This document shows, one piece after another, positions 10,745 to 20,836 of a stretch of DNA of 64,000 nt. Each line of letters begins with the position of its first letter. Position 1 is the first letter of the stretch. The notes under the pieces are model-generated. The model saw only the letters and a program-made list of their open reading frames with translations, ran no database searches and had not been told where the DNA came from. The position numbers and the translations under genes were made by a program. Where the stretch lies: the NCBI GenBank assembly GCA_009741485.1, contig CM019217.1:45232873-45296872 (forward strand), read 5' to 3'. The stretch is from Malurus cyaneus samueli (taxonomy: Eukaryota; Chordata; Aves; Passeriformes; Maluridae).

Positions 10745-13695
10745 ATGGAAACTACAGCTTCTGACATGACACTTCTCAAAAGTGGAATTTCTCAACCTAG
10801 TACCTGTGATGAACTGCAGCTACTTGCAGCCTCATAAACTAAAAAGAACCAGGTCCTTTTCATGCCTTTCCCTCTGCCCCGGAGATCAGCTTGTGTTAAT
10901 GTCTGCTCACATCCATTCTATTGAGTTTCTTTTCACTCCAGCAGGGCACACAAACTGCTGACCATGTTTCCTTCCCAGCCACAGCCTAGCACCGTGCCCC
11001 ATTGCTGATGTCCACATCTGGGAAGCTCCTTTCCCAGGTGACTTGCAAGGGTGAACCCCACTTCTTGTTTCACGGTCCGAAAGCGCACAGCAAACTGTTT
11101 GCAGGAAGGGCAGACGTGCCTGGGATCACTGGCATAAGAGCCACTCCACTCAGCCACATCTAGGAGAATTAATGAAGCTCCTCTGGAATTACGCTGGCAC
11201 AGCAGAACAAAATTTAGGCTTTGATTAAAGAAGAAAGAAATCAAGGAAATCCCAAATAAATGTTATAGGTTTCAAAGGAAGATGATGATTTTTCACTGGT
11301 GAGAAATAAAGAATTGTACTGAAAGTCAATTAAGTGAGCAAGTCGTGTGCTTTTCTCCAGTCTTCAATTTGGGAATCACATCAATTCCCTAAATCTCCCT
11401 TTGGAAATGACTTTTAGCTCCACTGTTAAATAACATTACTGGAGTAGCAATGAGAAGAAATCAGTGGAATTTACTGATATATGGACCTGTCAGAAGAGAA
11501 TGGGGTTCATCTGAAAATGGTCATAATTCTTCTCTTTGCTTTATTTCCCTGCTTCCTTCACTTTCCTGCCTCTCCCTTTGTACCCTCAGCTCAGCTCAGC
11601 TCCCTCGATTGCAGCAGGAGTGGGGTGCGTCCACAGAGAGAAGTCACAGGGACACCCAAGAGGGACCGAGCAAAATTTGGGCTGAATTCACCAATTCCCA
11701 GGGCTCTTCTCAGTCCAAAAGGCACAGCTGTTGAACACCCAGCACCTCCTCAGCACAGGCTCCATCCCCCAGCCCCTGGAGCACACCCTGCCTGTCAGTG
11801 TCTCGGCTCGTTCTCACCCCATCCTGGGGCCTATGCCCACAACACCCAGCCATTACTCATTTTTGGCAAGTACTTTAGCAGCCCCTGGGTGCTCGTAGTG
11901 CAGCGAACATCCTGTGAGTGCCAGGGGCGAGGGGGAGACCACAGGATGTGAAGAGCGGAGCTTATCAGAAATGCCCCCACAGGAAACACAGCGATGAATA
12001 TAGAAACCTGATCAAACCGCAGCCCGGAAATGGGCTGCTGCTGAAGGCTCGGGGAGATGCTCAGCTCTCCTGTGACCTGCCAAATAGCTGTCTGCTTCCT
12101 TCCAACAAAATTAAAGAAGGGCTGGCTTTATCTGAGGAGGAAGGTTGAACACACATGGGGAGAAGGTGTCCAGCCCCGCAGAAGTGTGTGTGTGCGTTAC
12201 CTGCTTTTGCAGGAGCCCGCTGAATTTTATCCTTGTCTCATACTCAAGCCACCTGTGCTCTTCACTCTGCTGGGTCAGATCCCCAAAAATGGGAGGGTAT
12301 GAGTACACCTCCAGGGCAGGCCCCAGCCCTGAGGTGCTGCACCCCACTCCCACCCATCTCCCACAGCTGCCTGGGCTCCTCCACGTGCCTGGGGCAGGAC
12401 TCTCTCATGTTTGGCCGGGATGTTTGGAGCCAGTTCTGCCCCACAGTGGGTGTCAGCTGGTGACCTTCCAAGGCCAGTGCCTCGACACACTCCAGCAGGT
12501 GCCTTGCTCATGGGTGAAACACCAAGAGTGGGACTGCCTGCAGGAATACCAGCCTCGGCTGGCAGCCCTCCACCATGCCCCTGCTCACTGAGTCTCTGCC
12601 TGACTCCACAAATGGAATCTCCATCACAGCATCTTCAGTCCCAGCAGTTACCACTGAACCAACCCATCCCATTCTCCATGGGAGCCCTGGACTAGAAAGC
12701 AAAGGGGAAAGAGACATCCTTGGCAGTCTGGGCGCACAGGAGTCCATAATATGTCACTTAAAATGTTCCCCCTCCCTGGGGATAGTCTGCTGGTGTTGAA
12801 ATTCATTTGCATTAGCTATTTTAAGTGCTGGCCTCTTTCTCCAAAAAACCCTGGAGCTGGAAAGCTTCTTGAGTTAGCTCATGCACTGCTCCTCTCTGCC
12901 TCATGCCAGTTCTTAATACTTTCTGCCTCTCCAGTAAAACAAACAGGTTTTGCCTGCAGATCCCAGCTTATCCATTGCCTGCCACACAAACAGGTTGGCA
13001 TTGGTCTCGCTCGCAGCTGTCCCTGCTCCAGCCATGGAGAGCCGAGCAGTGAGCTCCCACACTTACTCAGCCGAGCCCAGGCATTAATCAGCCAGCAAGG
13101 GCAATGGTTAAACGGAGCTGGTACCCCACACAGGCACATAATGGCACAATTAAATCTCCTGAATGGATGTCAAATGACTTCCTTAAGGTAGCTGCTAAGC
13201 TCAGGAGGTTCAGAGAGTGTTTAATATCAGATGCTAATGGGCTATGCTCAAATATAAGCCTGGGTTAATTAAATCGGGCTGTATCAATCAAGAATGAACG
13301 CAGCCTAGTTGGCGTTTCCAGTTTATTGTTAATATGTGACCCCCAATAAGCCCAGAATTAATCAGTACAACCAATTACTCTGCCTGTGCCAGTGACACCA
13401 GTGCTCCCCAGGCCCCCTCATGGTGGGCACCGACCAAACACAGGTTGCCTGGCTGGCAGGTGCTGCTTCTCTGCCCGAGAAAAACAGTGTGGGGATGGCT
13501 GAGACCCTGCAGGGCTCACCCTCAGCCACCAACACGTGGGGAGGATCTAGAACATGTTCTGGAGATGGGCACTTTGGCAGTGGGGAGGGGCTGGAGAGAG
13601 CTTCTCTCACCTGGAGGAGCAAGAGGGAAGGAGGGCACCCAGGGAATGCAGCAAAGATGGGTGCAGTTGTGCTCTGCCAGAGGATTTGAAGCCAC
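10745..13695. other. Unique noncoding sequence, no gene recognised
   Basis: Open frames of 156 codons (plus 11481-11951), 148 codons (plus 12145-12591) and 146 codons (plus 12751-13191) show no domain. A perfect octamer ATTTGCAT lies near 12804 beside a TTAGCTATTTTAAG stretch. The block at 13190-13385 is listed separately as a possible regulatory element. Confidence 0.55.
13190..13385. promoter_or_regulatory. Candidate conserved enhancer-like block (homeobox/PBX motifs)
   Basis: An AT-rich island contains TTAATTAA at 13265-13272, an ATCAATCA motif at 13283-13290 that fits PBX/HOX composite sites, TTTATTGTTAAT near 13322 and GAATTAATC near 13355. The clustering of palindromic TAAT cores without simple repetition is what deeply conserved developmental enhancers usually look like. 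Conservation is inferred from composition only, and the target gene is unknown. Confidence 0.32.
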
Positions 13696-13699
13696 GTGT

Positions 13700-13815
13700 C
13701 GTCAGTCCTTTCCACACGTTTGTTTCCCCATCTGTAATAAAAGAAGTAAAATAGCACTTAGTTGCCTCATAGGGTGTGTGAGCTGTACTTAATTGATATG
13801 TGCAACCAATTTAAA
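13700..13815 (+). mobile_element. MIR-like SINE relic, sense
   Basis: The stretch starting near 13721 follows the MIR consensus: TGTTTCCCCATCTGTAA, then ATAGCACTTAG, then TGCCTCATAGGGTGTGTGAG and a degenerate TTAATTGATATGTG 3' part. The 5' tRNA-derived part is not recognisable. MIR activity is old, so substitutions and small gaps are expected. The alternative is another CORE-SINE sharing the same LINE2-type 3' segment. Confidence 0.6.
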
Positions 13816-13819
13816 GGTT

Positions 13820-16120
13820 CTGGGAACAGGGAGAATTGAGAGGAGCTAAATGGTGCTCATGCTCCTGCTGTGTCCTTGTGTACTGCACCCTTCCAAGGGT
13901 GAAGTGTCCCATGTCACCCCTTCCCTTCAGCAGTAACCCCTGTTCTGAAGCCAAGGAGAGACAACCTGCCCTGTCTTGTCCTGAAACACAAGATCTCTTT
14001 GTAATTTTGACACACTGATCATCAACATGCAAGGGTCTGTCCTGATCAGGGAGACAGGTGTGCTTCTTACATGCAGAGGAACACCGAGAGTCAAGCTGTC
14101 CTTCATACAATGCACCTCAAGGCACTGGAGCAGTGGGATGGAGGTGAACCGAGACAAATTTGGAGGGAACCTGGGATTACAGAGTGCAGCAGCTCTCTGC
14201 TTTGCACTGCTGCCATCGGGCACTACAAATACACCACCATTCCTTGGATGTGGCTTTTAGTTTGCTTTACTGATGCATTGGTAATGTTATTCAAGAGTCA
14301 CTTATAAAACAAAATCAGCACTCTTTTCCAGGTGTCGTGGTGTTCAGCCTGTTCGCTGTCACTGTCTTGGACTGCACTCTGAAACTTGTTAGGACACCCT
14401 CTTTTTCCATCTTCCTGCCTCTTTGGAGGATATCAAAGTTTAATTTTCTGTTGATTTTGCCTCATCCTGGCCTCCAGCAGCACCAAGACTCCTAGCGTGG
14501 GTTGTCTAAGCCATCAGAGCTGCTGGCTTCAGGCACACCTTCCCAAGGCATTCCTTGAACATGCCAGCACCAGGTCTACGTGCAGCAGACCAGGCTCTGG
14601 TGTGTCAGATAAGGTGTGCACAGGGACAAAACAGAGCTTTCAGGGGTCCTTGCTGCCACAGCTGCTCCTGCCCAAGGAAAAATACATGTTGTGATAGACA
14701 GCACGGGTGCGACAGTCACTGGAATAGTCTCACCGGGATGATGGGAAAGCTGCTGGGTGAAGTAATGACCATAAAAGAATCCCGTAACGAGATAATGGGG
14801 CAAACAAACCAGGATTGCATCTGCCAGCTCCTGATGCAGCACAGAGACACACAGTGACACATGGCTCCTCACAGCGCAGCTGTGAATCTCTGAAGGCAGA
14901 AGAAAAGAAAGAGAAGGTGATGAAGAAAAATAAAATCAGCTGGTTCAGCCTAGAGCCAGGCACAGGCAGAGTCAGCCCCTGCCACAGCACTGACAGAAAG
15001 ATGAACAAGTGAAGGCACAGGGCTCCTGCCAATGCTCTCTTGTGCCCAGGCACTCCTCAGACTCAGGCAGGCTACTCTTTTTACACATATGCAGGTAATT
15101 AGTTCAGACATCTGGGAAAAGTCACTGGAGACTAACTGCTCACTTAAAGAAAATAAAATGCTTAGCCATGTCTAGAGATGTGCAGGCACTGGTAGAGGCC
15201 CTGCAGGATAGAGAGCCCTCTCAAATCTGTGAATTGTTGGTATGGAGTCAATTAATCTCTGATTTTATGCTTCCTTGCCTTCAAGCCCTGGGGTGTGCTA
15301 TCCCTTTGCTATCCCATCTCTGGAAAGGAAAGCACAGCATGGAAAGAGATGTCGAGGCAGAACCCAGAGATTTGTGATGGCTGATACCTGTAGGCCGCTG
15401 TTGTCTCCCAGGACAGCAAAGCAGAGCGAGCTCGTGTCCCAGGAAACCAGCAAAGGTCCACCTGTGGGCATGGGGGACACTGAAGGCCCCCTCCCATGTC
15501 ACAGGCAGGGGAAGGAGACCCAGCCACTGCCAGCCAGTGACTCATCCTCCTAGGACTGTTCAGATGAATCATCTGATGCAGAGATCTGCTCCTCTGCATC
15601 AGCCACAGCAGGACTTCAGCTGTCCTGCTTTGAGACCCTGGCTCTTTGGGATTACCCATCTCATGTGAGACCTTTAGCAAGAACAAGTCTAGATTTACAA
15701 AGTGTCTGAGGAGCTGCTGGAACCTGGCCTTCCCCACAGGCCTTCACAGCAGTGTCAGGGGGCTAAGCCCGGGCTGGGGCAGTGGGTTTGTGACATCAAA
15801 ACAGCTCAGCTGAAGGTTTTTGCCTTTAGCACACCCCAGTTAAGTGCCACCACACTTCAGTGCAAGAGGGCTGTGCTGCGGATGGGACCCAGGCTGGAGG
15901 TGTTACTGGAGTCACAAAGCACGTTGACCTGCCAAGGAAGATGGGCCAGGAAGAGCTGGCTAATTTAGCATCCTGCAGACCAGTAGAAAACTCATGCACT
16001 TAACCAACACTTCGCTTTCCATGAAAGCCTTCTTTGAAGATTTATTATTAATGCAATTAATCTGGCTTCTCTGGCTACACCTGGGGTATCTCTGCCACTG
16101 GTGTGTGTTGCTTTGGGTCA
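13820..16120. other. Unique noncoding sequence with palindromes, no gene recognised
   Basis: No gene or repeat family recognised. The longest frames are about 100-142 codons (for example minus 15309-15737) and have no domain. Two adjacent inverted repeats at 15561-15601 are listed separately. Confidence 0.55.
15561..15601. repeat. Two overlapping perfect inverted repeats
   Basis: At 15561-15575 a 7-bp arm (CAGATGA) is mirrored by TCATCTG around one base. This contains two E-box-type CANNTG cores. At 15574-15601 a 10-bp arm TGATGCAGAG is mirrored by CTCTGCATCA across an 8-base loop. The second could form a small hairpin in single-stranded nucleic acid. No function is established. Confidence 0.6.
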
Positions 16121-16124
16121 GATA

Positions 16125-16265
16125 ACAATACAAATAACCACAGCTGGCTGAAATTAGAAGTCTTGGCTTGTTTGAGGGCAGCACTGTGGCTTGCTGGGTG
16201 TTTTCAGGCAAGTCATACCCTGAGTCTTTACCTGACTCTCCCCATTTGTCCAGTAAGGGCTCCTG
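16125..16265 (+). mobile_element. Decayed MIR-like SINE, sense
   Basis: The order of landmarks follows MIR: GCACTGTGGCTTGCTGGGTG (consensus GCCACTAACTTGCTGTGTG), then GGCAAGTCA, then exactly 24 bases to CCCCATTTGTCCA, the same spacing as GGCAAGTCA to CCCCATCTGTAA in MIR. Identity between landmarks is weak, so this is a moderate call. It lies 2.4 kb from a second MIR-like piece in the same orientation. Confidence 0.45.
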
Positions 16266-16269
16266 CTCC

Positions 16270-16815
16270 AACTTCAGAGTTGCATGGAGGCTGAGTGCTA
16301 TTCTCACATGAGGACTGTCTTTTGCCTTGCCCTTAGCAAGAAAAACTTTCAAAAATCTAGTTTTAAACTTCAGTGGGAGTTAGGCAGGAGCTCAGGGGGG
16401 CAGGATTGTCCTGAGGTGCAAGGTGGGCACATCACCCCGGCCAGGGGACAGGAATAGGAAATCCCCAAATTGGACATCTCTTGCTCTCCCTGCAATAGCT
16501 CATTCCATCTGTGACACAGTTTAGTCAGCACAGCATTCACAAACCTATTGGAAAAACAACTGAGTCATAAAAAAGACAACCCAAAATCCCTAAAACCCAA
16601 GCCCACAAAATGCAGTTACCCTTGCACAGCTCTCTCAGGCTCTGATAAAGTGTCCATCAGATTTAACAGGCAGCTAAGATCAGCCGTGTATGTGGAGAAA
16701 ACAAGCAATCTGTTTGGGCATTTAAAATGGAAAAAAAAAAACCAACACCACCACCACTGTTCCCAGAGTTTAGTGTCATTTTTAAATAATAATTAAACAA
16801 AATAATTAAATAGTT
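16270..16815. other. Unique noncoding sequence
   Basis: AT-rich DNA with a short A run at 16731-16741. No gene or repeat family is recognised before the CR1 piece on the right. Confidence 0.55.
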
Positions 16816-16820
16816 ATTGT

Positions 16821-16945
16821 GCAGGTGACCATAAAGTGGAACAGATTGCTCACAGAGGTTGTGCTCTCCCTCACTGAAGGCACTCTGGAACTGTCTGGAC
16901 ACAATCCTGTCCCATGTGCTCCAGGATGACCCTGCTTCCCTTCCA
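16821..16945 (+). mobile_element. CR1 LINE 3' fragment, sense
   Basis: The sequence follows the end of CR1 ORF2 and the start of its 3' UTR: AAAGTGGAACAGATTGCTCA, CAGAGGTTGTG, then a degenerate segment ending CTGTCTGGACACAATCCTGT and CCATGTGCTCCAGGATGACC. The element is 5'-truncated, as most CR1 copies are. It lacks a clear terminal ATTCTATG or TTCTA repeat, so the 3' end is lost or degraded. Confidence 0.8.
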
Positions 16946-16949
16946 ATCT

Positions 16950-18310
16950 GCCCCATTCTCTGGGAAAATGCAGAGCAGCTGGCACATACATAATGCAGCC
17001 ACTTAGAAAACATCACAGAAGTTTCTTGCCATTCAAGACATTAATCATGGGAAATACTATAGACACATTCAGCAGTAGTGGTCCATTCTTTCCTCTACAG
17101 CTAAGAGAAATAAAAAACTGCAGGTAAATAGGGCCTGATCCTTGCAGGTGTCCCCATAAAGCTCATGTGGTGGATAAATCACCTTCAGTGACATGGTCAA
17201 ACCTCCTGAATTGTGCAAATGTATTGGGGTTTACAACAAATTTTCTGTCAAACTATGCAACAGTTTATGAGATAATGAAAAGGCAGAGAAACTGTGTGGA
17301 GAGGAAGCCAGGGCCATGGAGGACATCAATGTGTTTAATAAAGGCTACCTGTACCTGAATGCATGGATGATCCTTTTAACCACATTAGGAAACCACCTTT
17401 TCCAAAGAGAATGGATGTTTAGGCTTGTTGACAAACCTCCTTCTAAGGCAGACCTTTCCCCTTGCCTGATCCTACCCCTGATGAGAACAGGAGATGCTCT
17501 TGCAGCAGCCCAGCTGTGCACTTGGCACGGTGCATTGCAGGTATTGTCCAGGGGCACCAATAATGTGTCAGGTTTGGGCTGCAAAAAGAGGATTAAGCCA
17601 TAATCATAATCATTATCCTTATCAATGACTTCAAATCGCCTACCAGGTACCTCTTCAATCTGCCATCAATAAACCATGGATGTGACTACCCTGACTCACG
17701 TTACAGCTGTGGTTATGGGGTCTGCAAGTGCAGTGACCCACGAGGAGTCTCTGTAGGGCCCCAGACACACAGCCCAGGAGCAGGGCTTCCTTCAAAAGGG
17801 ATTGTTCTTAATAAAATGTTCCATTGCAGTTCAATTTCCTTCATGGCTCAGAGATTGCCTCTTCTAGTTGCTATAAATATTCTGGTGATCCTGGCCTTGA
17901 CAAGCTCATTCCACAAGCTGATTGCTGTTACAAAAGCTGACTTAGTAAGACCACAAAAGGAAAAATTTTAAACTCAGTCTTAGCACTTGACTGAATCACA
18001 CCCACAGCAATGTCCAGCTCCAAAGCTGGTAAAACTGATCAGCTATCTTAAATTGACTTTTCCCTGCCACACAAAATAGATCTTCAACACAGCAGAGTCT
18101 CTTGTGTGTGTGCTGGTGGCTAATCTCTTGAAGGAGAGTAGGCAGGGAGGAGTGTCACAGGGAGGAGCAGGCCTGGGCTTGTGCTCCTGGGCTCCCATGT
18201 TGATGAGCCGGATGGGGCAGGGGTCGGGAGAAGCAAATGACACTGGCTGACAGCTCCCAAAGAAGGGACACCTTCACACAGGGCATAGTTAGAGCATGGA
18301 CACATGGAAC
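16950..18310. other. Unique noncoding sequence, no gene recognised
   Basis: No domain in any frame (longest about 95 codons). A stretch near 17880-17940 (CTTGACAAGCTCATTCCACAAGCTGATTG) weakly resembles antisense L3-like CR1 but is too diverged to call. Confidence 0.5.
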
Positions 18311-18314
18311 CACA

Positions 18315-18600
18315 GGATGTTGTGCATACTGAAAGCTCACATAAGTTCAAAGAGCAATTAGACAAATTCATGACAGAAAAATCCGTCAAAGGCTATTAAT
18401 TGCGAAGACAGAGCCTCTGCTTCAGGAACTCACCCAGTGGCACACACCTGGAGGCCAGGACAGTAACCTGGGATAGTCCTGCTAGCTCCATGCTTCTACT
18501 TCTTGCTAGGAATTTTTCTCCCAGCCCTTAGGAGAGAGGGGATGGATGGGCTGGGTAGTGCTGCTCTCATGCCAACATGTGGCTGTGAAGTATTGGCCTG
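18315..18600 (+). mobile_element. Old L3-like CR1 3' end, sense
   Basis: The segment matches the terminal part of the older CR1 group: GAAAGCTCACATAAGTTCAA, AGAGCAATTAGACAAATTCATG, AAAAATCCGTCAAAGGCTATTAA, then TGCTTCAGGAACTC and a GATGGGCTGGGTAG stretch corresponding to the GGCTAGATGGACC region. It is heavily substituted. The copy is older than the CR1 fragments at 37.6 and 57.8 kb, judging by decay. Confidence 0.7.
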
Positions 18601-18839
18601 GCAATACCACATACCTGCTGAGGACTTCTGCCTCTAAAGAAAAAAGACTACAAACAAAACTGCACAGAACAAAAAAAATAATTTCTTGTTTTCTTGGAAC
18701 ATATCTCTGAGCCCTATGGAAGTCCTCAGCAGCGAGACCTATTGCTAATGGGAAGAGGCAGAAAGCGATGCCATTTTGGTGGAACTGCCCCTCTGATTTG
18801 AAAGTGCCACCCCTACCTCCTGTTGATTTTTTTCTTCCC

Positions 18840-18975
18840 TGAGGCTCAAATGCACATGAATCATTAACAAGCTTGTAGAGTCCATGCGCGCTATCAGGGC
18901 TTGCGTAATTAATCCCGAGCCAATGTGATTCGGCGAATTAATAAAGCTGCTGTTGCTGGGGTGGAAATTCCTGTT
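18840..18975. promoter_or_regulatory. Candidate conserved enhancer-like block (TAATTA/OTX/CCAAT motifs)
   Basis: The block contains TAATTAAT at 18906-18913 overlapping a TAATCC OTX/PITX-type site at 18910-18915, CCAAT at 18920-18924 and AATTAAT at 18936-18942. Several intact CpGs (GCGCG near 18887, GCGTAATTAATCCCG, TTCGGCG) sit in otherwise AT-rich DNA. Preserved CpGs within an AT-rich island are a hint of purifying selection in vertebrate DNA. No alignment was possible. Confidence 0.38.
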
Positions 18976-20822
18976 ACCTGCAGCAGGGCTGGATTTGCTG
19001 TTCATCTGCATCTGCACATTTGCAGATGCCTGTGATCACAACAGCAGGAGTTATACACAGGTTGTATCCATGGGGGGAAATATGCACAGAACTGAAGAGA
19101 ATGGGAAGAAATGCATCATGATCTAAAGTATTAGTGACTCTTCCTTCCAAGGAAAGAGTGTTCATCATCATTCCTGCACAGGAGATCAGGTTTGTCATGA
19201 TGAACTTGGGTGTCCATGCACCACTTCTAGAGCTTGGCAAGAAATCTCCAACACTTTGGTCTTTTGCTCTTTCTAGCTATTCAAGTGGGTTTTTTGACTT
19301 AGCATCTTGTCGTAATCACCTTTATTTGAGAGAGCCGTATTGAGAGGAGCAGGGAAAACTAGACTGGATAAAAGGGAGTAACTCAGTAATCCTAGGGAGG
19401 AGAGAAAACCATGTCCTCTCAGCTCCCTCCCTTCATTGTCCATCTGTTACCTGACACACAGAAGCAAGCAGATGAGAAGTTCAGGTTTTATCTGTGTTCC
19501 AGAGCTTTGTTTGATTTCTGAATATCCAGCTGTGGAAGCAAGTTGCAGATGCTCCAGACACTAAGTTAGTTGCAAACCCCTCGCCAACACTTGGCCTGTG
19601 ATTCCTCCAATACCATTGTCCAGGTGAGCTGGCTGCATTTGGCCTGAATTTAAGACACTCCTCTTGCTTAGTCCAAAAATCTGCCCACATCTGAGGACAT
19701 CAAGACCCTGTTGACCATCTCTTCCTGGATGGTAATTTTGTTAATTCCTGCTTGGTAGCTGCTATGGACAAGCCCTGGTCCTGCCAGTGATCTGGACAGA
19801 TATGAAAAGTGTTAGTAAAATGCTGAGGGTCTGGGCTGGAAATGTTCAATTCTATGATATCCCTCTCTCCCCATGCATTTTGGGCACGAGGTCAGATGCC
19901 TGTAGCTTTTATGGATCTTTTGTTTGTTCTTCCTTGAGAGTCAGCAGGCACTTGTCCATAGAGCCAGAAGGTGTGTCTGGCACTGGCTGAGCTGCTGTCC
20001 CCCCTCTTCCCTGGGCACAGAGCCCACCTGTGCAACATGAGCCACACATCCCTGCTTCTCACAGCCAGGCAGCGCTTCTGCATCAAGAAAACGTGGTGTT
20101 TTCAGTGAGTGAGCAAGAAAGGAGTCATGTACATACAGTCACACAGCTTCCTTTCCCAGCGAAAGGTTTCACAGACTCTTGGTCACCATTTGCCAGATAT
20201 GGTCAGTCCAGTCAAGCAGGAAGGTCTGACTGCATGCTGTTTGAAGTGCCTTTTCTTTTCTTTTACAGTCAAAAGTGAAACCAGGGCTTGAAGTAAAACA
20301 GCACAGAAATGAAGAGCTTACAAAAAACCAGAGTGGTGAATTTTCTGTCAGGGCCAGACTTCACACTGGTATCTGCTAAGTGATAGAAAAGCTTCACAAT
20401 ATGTCCTGAGCAACCTTCTTCTCACCATCAAAGGAAGGAAAAATGTTATTTGTCCTAAACAGAGATGTGGTAAAAATAGAAATCGAATCCTAGTTCATAT
20501 TTAGCATTTCAATTAAATGACCTCATTTTTAACAAGCATACCTAGATGATTCACATTTTAGAAAAATCAGGCTATGTACAGTGCTGTCCTAATGGGAAAA
20601 TACAGCTTGTCCAGATAGAAGGGGAAGAATAAATGCATCCCAGGTCCTGATCTTCACACCACTGACTAGATTTCAGTGGTGGTCTCTCTGCCATTTCATG
20701 CTTCTCCCTTTTTCAGTAAATGTGAACTACAATCTATCTTGTGCTACCACAGCTTCATAGATCCTCTCCCCAAATTTAAGAAGAAGGACATGAAATGCAG
20801 CCCAGACAGACTTGTTAGATCT

Positions 20823-20836
20823 CAAAAAAAAAAAAG
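20823..20836. repeat. Poly(A) tract
   Basis: A short A run preceding GGGG. No retroposon body recognised on its left. Confidence 0.8.

Noticed and set aside
17880..17945. Possible antisense L3-like CR1 (CATTCCACAAGCTGATTG)
   Set aside because: Too short and diverged; similarity could be chance.
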